From Emergomyces orientalis (Eukaryota; Ascomycota; Eurotiomycetes; Onygenales; Ajellomycetaceae), in the NCBI GenBank assembly GCA_002110485.1, contig MOWL01000025.1, positions 682,001 through 746,000 of the forward strand: a DNA stretch of 64,000 nucleotides, given 5' to 3'. The translations under genes and the position numbers were made by a program. Shown here piece by piece: positions 21,756 to 33,298 of the stretch. Position 1 is the stretch's first letter. Every line of letters begins with the position of its first letter. A model generated the notes under the pieces. The model was given only the letters and a program-made list of their open reading frames with translations, did no database searches and had not been told where the DNA came from.

Positions 21756-22470
21756 TCAGCGCTCTAAAAGCAGGCCATTATTTGGATGAGGCATTCGGCG
21801 GTCACATATACAGCTTAAGGGATATAAAACGGCGCCTACCTCCAGCGTCTCCGCGAAGACTGGCTGTGTTTTTAAAGATGCAACGTTCCGATGTGCAAGG
21901 CTGGATATCACATCTCTCAAGCCACCATCTGTGGATCCGTGTATAAAGCGAACAACCGAGTAAAATGTGCTACCGCACCATATATGCCGGGCGGCAGCTT
22001 CGAACTTCTCTTTGGCCAGCCTTTTCAGCCCCGATATCCCATATTTTTCACCAATGGTATACATCCGAGCATGGAATAAAGATGGAGGATCCCCACTAGC
22101 ATCTTTCTGACCTTCTCTATGATCTGATCCGGAAGTGTATCGATCAACAGACGTAGATTGTTCTTCGCTTTTGGCCATAGGAACTTCCTTTTCGAGGTCC
22201 GGTCCAAACGTATATTGATCAACTGATTGCTCTTCGGCTTTATCAACAGGAACTTCGGTGGAGGGTTGGCAAAATGAGCAGCCATCAACAACGTAGTCTA
22301 GTTTGTAGAAATAATCCACTATCTTCTCGACTACGGAAGGGTCTTCAGGAGCTATGATGTTCATCGATGTATCATTTGCCCCCGCTCAGATTTCTTCCAA
22401 GCAGCATGTGAAAGGGAGTTCAAGGTACGATGACCATGAGGAGGCAACCAATGACCATCAACAGCATAGA
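21756..22470 (-). pseudogene. Broken BTB/POZ-domain gene
   Basis: The minus-strand open part (22,364 to 21,756; 202 codons) matches the second half of fungal BTB/POZ proteins: EDPSVVEKIVDYFYKLDY, then, after an acidic insert, LFHARMYTIGEKYGISGLKRLAKEKFEAAARH and RDVISSLAHRNVASLKTQPVFAETLEVGAVLY. Just upstream, in another frame (22,375-22,440), HAAWKKSERG resembles the BTB segment that normally precedes the EDDP motif. So a frameshift separates the N-terminal half and a stop lies between. The acidic insert contains a duplicated unit (EEQS..VD.YT.G.D twice). It could instead be a gene with a missed intron, but I could not find splice sites that restore the frame. Confidence 0.6.
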
Positions 22471-22639
22471 ACCTATCGTCAAGAACACAATATCTTCCAT
22501 CAACAACGCGTCGACGCGCCGAAATCCCACCCTCCGGTATGTGATCTTGTCTCTGGAGGATTGTTGTATTTGGACTGCTTCAGTTGCAGATGTACTGGCG
22601 TGGGATAGTCCGGAAAGAGGTTTAACATTTGACTAGTGA

Positions 22640-25600
22640 CCGAATCGGGTCACCACTCCTCCGCTAGAATTTTTATACTTGATGTAATCCAAAATGACTA
22701 TCATATACATAGAGTTCAGTGTTGGCTGGGCAGATTCTAATCACTCGACAATACAATCTGGATAAATGCATGGCCTCACATTCCAGATCCTCTAACCTCA
22801 AGTTAGCCAGATATACCGGCAAGACAAGCATACAAGGCAAGACAACATGAAACAAAAGTAATTCGCTGACTCCCATTCGACTGAACCTATATTTAGCACT
22901 GCCGCGGCTTTTTCTGACGTGATGATCTCCTAGGCTCTGGAAAAGGGAACTGTGCTCACTTTCTTGTCTGAGAGGCTCTTCTTGCAGACCCAATGTCCAA
23001 CCTCTTCTTGTATCACTTGAGCTGATCTGGATGGACCTTTGCAATGTCATCCTCCGGCTGCCATATGGGTGCTCACAGGAGAAATTCAAGATGCCCTTCC
23101 TTAGTCTCACAATGTAGCAGGATATGGAGGGGGCTGCTTGTGTCTGACTCAAGGTGGTGTGCAAAAGAGTCACTGACTGTGACACAGATTTTCTTCAAGA
23201 GTCTGTCCTCAAAGATGTTATCTGATAGTGCATCAGAGATGAATCATGACAGCAATAATTCAACATTTTTCTTATCACTGTCAGTGCAGTCAAGACATTC
23301 TGTATTCATTAATATATGCTCTCTGCAACCCACAGTATCAAAGAAACTCACATTCACTTACATTAATTATCTTTGACTCTGACTCTGATTCTGATTGAGT
23401 GAGTTCTGTTGAATGTGACTCTGACTGTAACTGTGTCTGTGACTCTCTTTTCAAGTTCTGAATTGATGTTGTCTCACTGTTTCTTTCATCACCAGTTTCA
23501 CTATCACACTCACACTCAATATTGTCTCTGAAATGTGATGCTTCTTAACTTTCATTGAGAGATTCTGTATTGTGTTTTTCATCTATTCTATTATTCAGAT
23601 CAATCAGATTGTTCAATGATAATTCAGATTTACTGTCAGCTGAGTGAGAAAGATATGAGTGAACAAATTATAATAGAAGTTAATTTATAGTGAAAGAAGT
23701 TAATCTAGATAATCTCTGAAAATTATAGAAACTCACTGTTAAGAATTCTTGTTTAAATACTGATCAGATTTTGAACTGACAATTCAGAGCTGTTATATCT
23801 ATCTGAAATCTCGCGTGCTGCAGCATGTTGCGGCAGAGAGGGTGTCATTGTCAGTGAGTTGAAATTGCTGCTTGCAATGATGAAATATGTGAGAATGAAA
23901 GAAGATAGTGTGAAGAGTGATATAAATAGTGTATAAATATAGATATAGTATAAATAATACCTAATCACTGAGAAAGGGAAGAGAGAAATAGAAATGAAGT
24001 GAGTAATAAAGAGATATATATATATACAGAAGAATGAGATACCATGATACTAATGTGGTGGGGAATCTCGGCGTGGTATTACTTTTCGCTGAGACCGCCT
24101 CATATTCCCATTTTCCTTGATGTACGTGTGGATTCGGCGAAGATTGATTGTACGCAGAGCAGTGAGATTGCTCCTTTTTGATTGTGTGATTTGATATGTG
24201 ATTGATTGCTTGTTCTTCTTCTATATTTGAATCTCCTACGTGTTCTTTTGTATTGCTATTTGGATAGCTCGTTGAATAGAATATTATATACACAGCGAAC
24301 TTACCAACCTCCTTACGATCCCGCTGCTCCTGCCCACGTGCCGCCAAAAGCGCACAACCCCTTATTCCACTTCACTAAGTATAAAGATAAAAGAATAAGG
24401 TGAAGAAGATGTACCATGATAGTAAGTGCATTACAAAATATAAGATGTGCTTGCTGTGCTTGTAGTACTCTGATATTTTTTATAGTGACAATTTTGATTG
24501 AGATTTTGACATTTTTTATGTTTATGACAATTTCAACACAGATGATGAATGAGAAATTCTGCTGATATTATTCTATCTGCTTACTTTCATTGCTTTTCCC
24601 CTGCAGGAAGAATCATCATGATGCAAAAGCATTGACATTACAGAAAGAAAATTAGTCAAATTCTGATAAAATAAGACAGAAAAATAAGTGTCATCTATCA
24701 CCTTGCAATGTTCACTGCCATTCACACAGAAAGCAGGGAAAGATTGTAATCTCTCTCACTTATTATTTTCTAAACTGTAGCACTGACTGAAGGGATGCTA
24801 GATAATTGTCATGTAATCATAGTCACTTCAATGCGTGATCTTATAGCATGAACACAAATTTCCAATAGCAAATCAATTCATTAATTCATTGAAGTGCAGA
24901 TTGTGAAAATGAAGAAACTCAGACATTATATCACACTGTCACATCACTTCTTTCTCTTCTAGTCAATTTGAGTCTTCAGAAGGCGGAGGCTGAAGCCTCT
25001 TTGTCAGTGAATATTCATCTTTGTCAACTTGGTATCTTGCTGCTGATCAAGAGAGAACATAGTGTGACTGAGAATTCATCTGTACTGAAGCAGTTTGAAT
25101 CATGTTCACATCATGCATCAGCCATGCTGCAAGGCTTGAATTGTCAGAGAGATTTTTTTCTTTCATCTGAATATGTCACTCTTGCAGCCAACCAGATCTT
25201 CCAGAACTTGCACTCTGATCAGAGCCTGATGTGTAATAGTTCACAGTGCAGCAAGACAGATACTGTTTCTGCCATACAGAGGCATTTTTTTCATTGACAT
25301 ACCATCTCAATGAGTGAAGACCGCCCATCACTGGCGTGCACCACAGGTGAGAAACATGAGATCAACAAAGTGAACAGGAAACCTCAGCCAGCCACAGTCC
25401 CAAGCAGACTAGATATCCCAGTAGCAGGCCTCAGTCTGTGCATGATTTTAGGGTAACTTGACAGTAGAGTGAGGTGAAATTGCATAGGGGAAGAAGAAAA
25501 GTGAACATGGTCATCATGTTGAGAACAGTTTCAGCTGCAGCACAGTCAGACCAGGTGACACTAGCAGTGGGGGTCAAGGGGAAGAAGGGATGGGCACGGT

Positions 25601-25720
25601 ACACACAAGACAAGAAAATTATGAGGAAAGAAAGGGAAAATAGAGACAATGAGGAGAGGATGTTCAAGCAGCGGGAGGAGGGGGTTTATATAGTCCAGAA
25701 AGCGGCGATGTTGCGCTAAA
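22640..25720. other. AT-rich repeat debris without recognisable genes
   Basis: A low-CpG region with scattered ORFs up to 170 codons (22,673-23,185, -; 24,968-25,297, +) that show no motif I recognise. Around 23,371-23,400 there is a GACTCT/GATTCT-type hexamer run, and at 24,015-24,030 a TA run. It is probably old transposon DNA. Confidence 0.5.
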
Positions 25721-26477
25721 CCCGATAAGGATAGCGCTAAACCATGTAAGGTAATTCCCCATGATACGGTATCTAGGTAGTGTCAGCCTTGCCTGTAAGT
25801 ACTAATAGCTGAGGCTGTACGGAGTAGGCTGGGCGGCGTTTGTCATCCAAGGAGTCAAGATTCTCCCGATAAGCCAATCTTTTCCGCAGCAACAACGCCA
25901 GCAACGGCAGAGCGAAAAGCAGGATAAAGTCTTCTCCTCTCCGATGCCAGTTAGATATATCAGTCAATGACTCCGAGCAGCCCCGGTGAATTCTTCTTCC
26001 GTACTACATCTTCCTTCTCCCTGCCCTCGCGATCTCTTCCAACTTTCTCCTAGCCAGTCACACGCCCTTAGCCTCTCCCAACCAAGATCCCCCACGTCCT
26101 ATCAGTCCAACTCTCTTCGCAATTTCCACCACCACTAGCCTCTGCCCTCAAAGGCTTGCTTTGGAAGACACCGTTACGAGACAGGATACATAGAGCTTGA
26201 CTTCATTTCCCTCCTAGCCCTCCCTCCACTTTCATTCCCAAGTTACCCTTCCCCGCTTTTCACCACGCCTCCCCAAGCAAGGAAAAGAAGCGCGTCGCAG
26301 GCTGTAGTCGACTACACAATCAAACACTCAGGGTCCACAGGCACAGGACTTGATAGGGCAGCTGTTCAGAAGAGGGTCCGGCGAGCCCTTGAGGATTCGG
26401 GTGGCCCGTCTCCTACAACCCAGCAAAGGGTCGTTGTTGACCTTGCAACGCCGGCTACGACAGCAACGACTGCCAGT
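25721..26477 (+). promoter_or_regulatory. Upstream region of the RBR ligase gene
   Basis: Marks the switch from AT-rich repeats to moderate-GC unique DNA. From about 25,990 the sequence is CT-rich (fungal core-promoter or 5' UTR style). No clear TATA box was seen. Confidence 0.4.
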
Positions 26478-28388
26478 ATGGATTCCGAAGATGACTTTAT
26501 GAGTGATGGCTCGAGCCAAGGCGATATACTTGATTTGCAAGGGAGTGATGACGAGAGTCTAGGGGATGGTAAGCTTATCGGCCTAATTTCTTTCATTTTG
26601 CTTCTTCTAAACTTTGGATTTCTTCACGTTCCTCGATGATATTTTTTTGTTTAAATGCCGGTTAATACGGGGCGATCTAAAAATCGTGTTAGGATCATGT
26701 GCTAATACTGTTATGTCTTTGTGAATCACAGATTTCGGTGATGATGATGATCTTGGCGGCTCCTTTTACGATAAGGAGATTGTCAAGCAGACTCAAAAAC
26801 CGTACGAAGTCGAATTTAAAGTGTTGAGCCCAGCTGATATCCAACGGGAACAAAATTTTCAAATAAACGAGGTTTCTTCGATTCTTGGCCTACCTCCAGA
26901 ATCAGCAGCTATCCTGCTGCGGTTTGGCCGATGGAACCGGGAGAAACTGATCGAGTCATACATGGAAGACCACGATAGAATACAGGAAGAAGCCGGTATT
27001 GGCTCGGCCCTTTCAGGGACCCCAAAAACAGAGGTCACCCCTGGATTTATGTGCGAGATTTGCTGTGAGGACGGACCGGACATGGAGACATACTCTATGC
27101 GGTGTGGTCATCGGTTCTGTGTTGAATGTTATCGTCATTACCTTGGCCAGAAAATCGGAGAGGAAGGAGAGGCTGCAAGAATACAGTGCCCGCAGAGCAA
27201 TTGCCATCGTATCGTCGACTCGAAAACGTTAGATTTATTGGTGACGGAAGATTTACAGGAAAGGTATAGTAATTCTTAGTTACACTTAGCACCCCTTTTT
27301 TAAATTTACATGTATATAGAAGCTAACACCAGTTCCCTTGTCCCGTAGATATCATCTTCTTCTAATGCGGACCTATGTGGATGACAAAGAAAACCTGAAA
27401 TGGTGTCCTGCTCCAAACTGTGAATTTGCAATAGACTGTCCGGTGAAGAAACGGGAGCTTAATCGCATCGTCCCAACTGTTCATTGCAGTTGCAGCCATA
27501 GTTTCTGTTTCGGCTGCACTCTTAACGACCACCAGCCACCACCCTGTTCTCTCGTCAAAAAATGGCTGAAGAAATGCAAGGACGACTCGGAGACTGCGAA
27601 CTGGATATCCGCAAATACCAAGGAATGTCCAAAATGTTCGTCCACAATCGAGAAAAATGGTGGTTGTAATCACATGACCTGTCGAAAATGCAAGCACGAG
27701 TTCTGCTGGATGTGTATGGGTCCGTGGTCTGAGCATGGAACTAGCTGGTACAACTGCAACCGCTTCGAGGAGAAGTCGGGAACAACAGCCCGCGATGCCC
27801 AGGCTCGTTCCAGACAATCGCTTGAACGATACCTTCACTATTACAATCGTTACGCAAACCATGAGCAGTCCGCGAAACTGGACAAGGACCTCTATCTCAA
27901 AACCGAGAAGAAAATGACGAGCTTGCAGTCACAGTCAGGGCTATCATGGATCGAGGTTCAGTTTCTGGATACTGCGTCCCAGGCCCTTCAACAATGTCGG
28001 CAGACCTTGAAGTGGACGTATGCCTTCGCTTTCTATCTTGCCCGCAATAATCTGACGGAGATCTTTGAGGATAATCAGAAAGATTTAGAGATGGCAGTTG
28101 AAAGTCTAAGCGAGATGTTTGAGAAACCCATTGATCAGCTGTCGGCGCTGAAAGTTGATATCCTGGACAAAACCGCCTATTGCAACAAAAGACGTGTGAT
28201 TCTGTTGAGTGACACAGCGGAGAATCTCAAGAACCGTAAGAACCACCCCCCACCACCCCAACTGCCCTATCTTTCTTTCACTCTGTCTTTGGATTCTTGC
28301 AACTTCTAGATTTATTAGCTGACTCGATATTTTTTTTCCCTACGTTTTATAAGAGGAATGGACATTCAGCGTTGATCTGAACGACTAA
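26478..28388 (+). CDS. Ariadne-type RBR E3 ubiquitin ligase
   Basis: Four exons: 26,478-26,568, 26,732-27,263, 27,349-28,235 and 28,354-28,388, giving 514 residues. It transfers ubiquitin from an E2 to substrates through a RING/HECT hybrid step. An acidic N-terminus (MDSEDDFMSDGSS) is followed by a UBA-like helical region (about 75-112). RING1 starts at Cys138 (MCEICCED…RCGHRFCVECY). The in-between-RING domain follows (CPAPNCEFAIDC…CSHSFCFGC). RING2 reads ECPKCSSTIEKNGGCNHMTC, with the catalytic Cys (GGCNHM) near residue 314. The helical Ariadne domain occupies about 350-500. Length and domain order match the ARI/HHARI family. The last exon is only 35 bases and its acceptor (AAG before 28,354) was chosen because it gives the family-like WTF.V.L end. 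The 5' UTR appears to be pyrimidine-rich and long (from about 26,000). Confidence 0.9.
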
Positions 28389-29575
28389 ATCTGTATCACC
28401 ATAACCAAACAAGCACGAGATCCCGAACGATTTTCACGCAGACATGTTTTAGTTTTCATATTTCATATTTCACCTATTTTTTCTATTGTTGTTTCCCCTT
28501 TTCTTATTCTTTCCCCTATTCTTTTCTTTCCTCATGTGTTAGTCCTAGCTTTGTCACATTGCGGGTAGAAGATTAGAAGGTACGGGTTGGTGGTGCTGCG
28601 ATGGACGAACATTTTACTGCCTCGGCTACTTGATGCTTGATGTAGGCACATGTTTGCATAAACGCTGATACAGACAATAGAAGACGAGTAAAGTCAGGGT
28701 TTGGAGGGTTGGCGGTTGTCAGGGCTGGGCGCGGCACGGGTGCGGAGAGCTTCCTTTTTGATCTCATACAGAGCATCCTAACCTGGTTTCATTATTTTTT
28801 ATTTATTCTTGTTTTTAAATGCAACAATAGCATTATTATCATAGTAGCATCGCATGGAAGGGACGTCATTGTTTATTTCACTTCTCGATTCTCTTTGGTG
28901 TATATATGATAGTCCTAACGGTTTGCTGGTGCGGTTTCGTGATATCGGCCAAAAGATACACTCTTAGTTATGAAAATGCGGCGATTGTAGGCCGCGATGC
29001 CATGGTAACGGAGAGGGCGAGGTACAGGAGGGGGAAAGCACCATGAGGAGGTTAAGTTACAGCGTGGATGTATGCATCTTGGTCAAGGTTATTATCCCAT
29101 CAGAGGAAGATTAGATTAATTGTCATGAAAGTTTTTACAGTATAATGGGAGTATGATGTCAGTTCCAGGACCTTGGTTGCTACCAGATAGATAGATGTAT
29201 GCTTGCGTCCACATTTTTCAAAACATGCCCCGTCACAGGCCTCAGTCACAGCACCCTCCGTTCTTCCAACCGACCCCTAAGATACAATAAAAGTTTAACA
29301 AAAAAGTGCTCAACTGTGTCCAAATAAATACCTGTGGGTAGAAATATGTTGCTGGTATGTTATGGAGATTTTGTTGGGTGGATTGGAGAAGGTATAAGGA
29401 GCGCTGAAAGTTCGATGAACCCCCAGAAAAATTGATCAAGGAATGATCTTTCATCATTCTTTTTTTGTCCTTCCTGATATGACATTAATTTGAACTAAAA
29501 TAATAAAAATAATATAAAAAAATACTGGTTTATCTCTGCTCTTTCATGCTCTGGCTACCGAAAAGTCGACTGAGT
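28389..29575. other. Convergent intergenic region
   Basis: 3' flank of the RBR gene and of the convergent sterol dehydrogenase gene. It is T-rich (28,440-28,540) and has no supportable gene. Confidence 0.5.
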
Positions 29576-30646
29576 TCACTTCGTCTTCTTAGAAGCTTCG
29601 GAGCTTGCTAAAAGCGCAGCAACGGAGCGATTGACCGCGTCTGTCATATTGACTTCAGGCCGATAACCCAACCGTTTCTTGGCCTTGGAGATGTCAAACG
29701 TCCGAGTCATGGTGAAGAATCTCACCATCTTGCGATTGAGCTGCGACTCCCGCGCACCAAAGCTGGTGAGCCACACGGCCCATTCAGTTAACACGGCGAT
29801 AGCGTAGAAAACAGAGGGGGGTACCACCCACACGTTCGTCACAGGATATCCGGCAGCGGCTGATACCGCATGGGAGAAGTCCCAGAACGGCCAGGGTTCA
29901 TCATTGGTGATAGTGAAGACCTCGCCGTCAACCGGTCCATCTTCTGGGGTGGACGGGCTGAGCAGAGCTTTTGCAGCGAGAATATGTGCGTCAGCTGCGT
30001 TGCCGAGATAGGTGTAGTCGCATAAATTCTGGTTATATCCAACCTGCAGCTTGCCGCGCCCGGCCTGTGCATTCTGGACGATCTTGGGAATTGTTGTGAC
30101 ATCGCCTTCTCCAAAAAGGATACAGCCACGCAGTGCCACGGTCTTATAACCGTATTGTCTATTGGCGGCCAGAATCATATCCTCCGCAACCGCCTTCGTG
30201 TGAGTATAGAATTCCTTCTGCTCCGGTAGAAAGACTTTAGGCGCATCCTCAGTTCCGTTCACGATATCAGAATAACTGTCATGAACGACGGACGAGCTGG
30301 ACGTATATACCACAGCTTTCACGCACTTTGCATCACGGATGGCATCCAGCAGGGTACGGGTTCCACCGATATTGACCCTTTCGAAGATTTCATCCCCATT
30401 TTTCTGCGTCATCATCACCGGGGATGCGGTATGAAAGATGACTCGCGGTTTGACATCCTGAATCAGTTTTTGGACACTATCCCGAGAACTTATGCTGCCT
30501 CGAAGGTATTTGACTCCGGGGTGGATGTTTCGGTCGATATTCAAGTCGAAGACGATAACGTTTGAGGCGTCCTTCTTCTCAAGCAGTCGTTTCACGATGT
30601 GATGGCCGAGACCACCACAGCCACCAATGACAACCACAGGATCCAT
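29576..30646 (-). CDS. Sterol-4-alpha-carboxylate 3-dehydrogenase-like (Erg26-like)
   Basis: A single exon of 356 residues. It is a short-chain dehydrogenase of the 3-beta-HSD/Erg26 type. The nucleotide-binding Gly motif is GGCGGLG (residues 8-14), followed by an acidic residue at the end of strand 2 (VFDLN). The active-site Tyr and Lys are Y147 and K151 in YTHTK, preceded by TSSSSV (about 115-120) with the catalytic Ser. The C-terminal region has a hydrophobic stretch (VFYAIAVLTEWAVWL, about 285-300), typical of the ER-associated members, and the end KKRLGYRPEV. Erg26 removes the C-4 carboxyl group during ergosterol synthesis, using NAD(P)+. Fungi often have paralogues of Erg26, so the assignment to that exact step is probable, not certain. 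The ORF is intact and ends in KKTK. Confidence 0.82.
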   Translation of the reverse strand: MDPVVVIGGCGGLGHHIVKRLLEKKDASNVIVFDLNIDRNIHPGVKYLRGSISSRDSVQKLIQDVKPRVIFHTASPVMMTQKNGDEIFERVNIGGTRTLLDAIRDAKCVKAVVYTSSSSVVHDSYSDIVNGTEDAPKVFLPEQKEFYTHTKAVAEDMILAANRQYGYKTVALRGCILFGEGDVTTIPKIVQNAQAGRGKLQVGYNQNLCDYTYLGNAADAHILAAKALLSPSTPEDGPVDGEVFTITNDEPWPFWDFSHAVSAAAGYPVTNVWVVPPSVFYAIAVLTEWAVWLTSFGARESQLNRKMVRFFTMTRTFDISKAKKRLGYRPEVNMTDAVNRSVAALLASSEASKKTK

Positions 30647-33062
30647 ATGGTAGATTCAGGTTTGGAAAATTGTCTCAAAGTATTTGCAATATACGTGGAC
30701 GCTGGGTAGCAACACGAAAAAAAAGACGGCAGAGAAAATCTGGGTGAAAGTATATGAAAAAAAAAATTGCGAATCGCTAGCTATTTAGATTGTTTCCGTG
30801 ACCAGACGCCAGGATTCGGTCAGAGCTAATGGCAATGGAAGGGGCAACAGGGGTTGTCGATCCCGGAATTTCAGCAATCCGGAGAGCAGCAGTAATTATT
30901 AGAGTTGCAACTTGGCTTTGAAATCTTTTAATTTCCAGAAGAGCTGTTTTAATTCCGTTTCATTTTAGGTGTGTACTCCTGATGTCCATTGCTATTGAAA
31001 GGATTAATCGATGAGAGAGTATATATACAGTACTCCGTATGGAGCGAACCTAATGATCATTATTCTGGAATCCGTAAGGCAGGGGGACCCATTACTCGTA
31101 GTATTGATACAGTGTAACACTCTTAAGACGGATAAGTGAGCTGACATCGTTATGCGAGGGGTCAGCTGACGTGTAACCACCTGCGGATGAAGTCAAGCTC
31201 TGAGGGAAAGGTTAGATGAAGATCATATTTTGTATTGTCGGGCTGGTATGCATTCTGATCCAAGCTGGGCATAATAATATATGAGCTAGGGGAGCCAAAG
31301 GTACACGTCCCTTGCGACAAAACTGTCGGTTTCATATGGGAGTTAGCAACATGAGACAGATAGAACGTTTGGATATGAACATACTCTCAGACTACCTAAT
31401 CATACCTTGCCTCGAGCAATCCGTCATTATGCTGACAGCCCGGAGTTAAATGGCGGTTCTTGGGGCTGAAGATTTCCTTGCTAACCAGCTACGCAGTAAA
31501 TTGATGATCAGCCAGTAAAGACTTGGCAGGGCTATCAAAGAGATGCGCCGCCACACGGCGTCAACCATGCTGGAAACCTTTGGTTAAAAAACCACAACTG
31601 TCGTGCTGCAGAAAGATATTATTAGTGAAGAAACGAGAAACGTGAGGTCTCTGATTCTCGCCAGATTGCCTTGAGCCTTGACAGCGTCGAAAAGCCCAAG
31701 CTCAATAGGGTTCATGAATCATCATGTTCGATTTTCTGGAAAGTAAATGCCACCATGGATGGGGGATGAGCTCGGAAAATTTAGCATTTTTGTGGCTTCA
31801 CCAAGCACGATGGTTCCACCACTCATGTGTTAAGCTCAGACAAGGGATTTCAGCTGGAATGTACAGTACATACATGTACTCTGAGCTGGAGGGATATTTC
31901 AACCAAGATCGTCAAAAGGAGAATCCTCCCTTCTTTAGCCTCATAGTAATATAAGCAGTGGATGTCTTCTCCGACGGGCGTCTGTCAATCCTTGACAGGA
32001 AGGGAGGAAATACCTACACAGGTGTTTGTGGACCTGGCCAGCATCTCTGGAGGCCATGGGGCTTTAAGTTGCACAGCAGGTGGCAGGGTTCCCTTGAATA
32101 AGCGGGAAAATATGTTGTAGGTCTCGTCGGGCCCGGGTACACCATCGTCATGAACTCAACTCGATGCTCTTTGCACGGGCCAACCTTTTAAGAACCATGT
32201 CTGGAACAGATGGTTAACTGCCTTTGGAATCAATATGCGCCCCGTAGGAAGCTCATGGCAGTGTTCATCCCTAGGCAACAACGCCCAGAAATTTTTGTCA
32301 TAAATCTCTGATATCGAGGGTTCTCTAATGCCAAATTCACTCATGGTTTATTTGATTATTTTGACAAACCCACCCCTTTGCTAAACTCTCAGTGACGCGA
32401 GATACGTATTTAAACCTGTTTCATGATGCTCACGCCAAGCAGGGTGCTATCCTCCTAAACCTCTCTTTTGCCAGCTCACGTCACATTTTCACATTTTGAG
32501 CCTTGTGTGTCCAGGCCAGTTTTGGTCTCCAGAAGATCTCCCGCGTTTGGCACCCCTCAAGAGGATGGAGGCGTGCACTATAAACGACTGCATCTCACAT
32601 GTCGATCTTCGCGGGCTGGGCCAGAGTGGTGGAGCATTTTGTAGTTGTTACATAGAATAATAATATTATGCTGAGGGGACTGTTCTACATGCGAGTCTTT
32701 GGAGGACTTTCCTTTCTCTTCCAACCGTGGTTCTAGTTTAACATGCCTGACCTTTTGCCGCGGATGGTAGATTGGGCTGCGGAGCAACCGCCTTGTTGGG
32801 TTTTTGGAGCTTCAAAATCAAAAACCTCTCTCTTTTTTCTTCTTTTCTTTTTTTCTGTTAATACGCCAGTGTAGTCAATCTCAATGGTTAAATACCTCAA
32901 GTTTATACAGTGCCTCGCATGAAAGAGATATTATTTCTCACAAGCTCTTCTTGACTTACTCTTAATGTGTTGGAGAGTAATATTGGCTTGATTCTTCTAT
33001 GCTAGTATGTGTGCGTTGCAGAGAGCTATATAGCCCTGAGAGATAAAAGGAATAACATCAGG

Positions 33063-33110
33063 CCGGGCGGATAGATGCCTCTGACACAGGGCGGATGGAT
33101 GCCTCTGACA
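33063..33110. repeat. Two-copy 23-24-bp tandem repeat
   Basis: GGGCGGATAGATGCCTCTGA followed by CACA, then almost the same unit again (GGGCGGATGGATGCCTCTGA then CATA). There is one substitution in the core. Confidence 0.7.
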
Positions 33111-33274
33111 TAATGTTAGGTATGAACTGGTACATAGATGTGTATATACAAGACAAGTATGAACTATAAGCAAAATCATATAGTATGTTAATAGTTTGTG
33201 AAATGAGACGAATAAATCACTGAGAGTGCAAATACTGCAAGTTACAGTTAAAGGATGGGCGGAATATACAGGCG

Positions 33275-33298
33275 TGTATATATATATATATATATACA
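33275..33298. repeat. TA microsatellite
   Basis: A run of about 11 TA units flanked by GTG and CATA. Confidence 0.85.

Noticed and set aside
22673..23185. A 170-codon minus-strand ORF
   Set aside because: No recognisable domain, odd composition, lies in repeat debris; probably chance or a transposon scrap.
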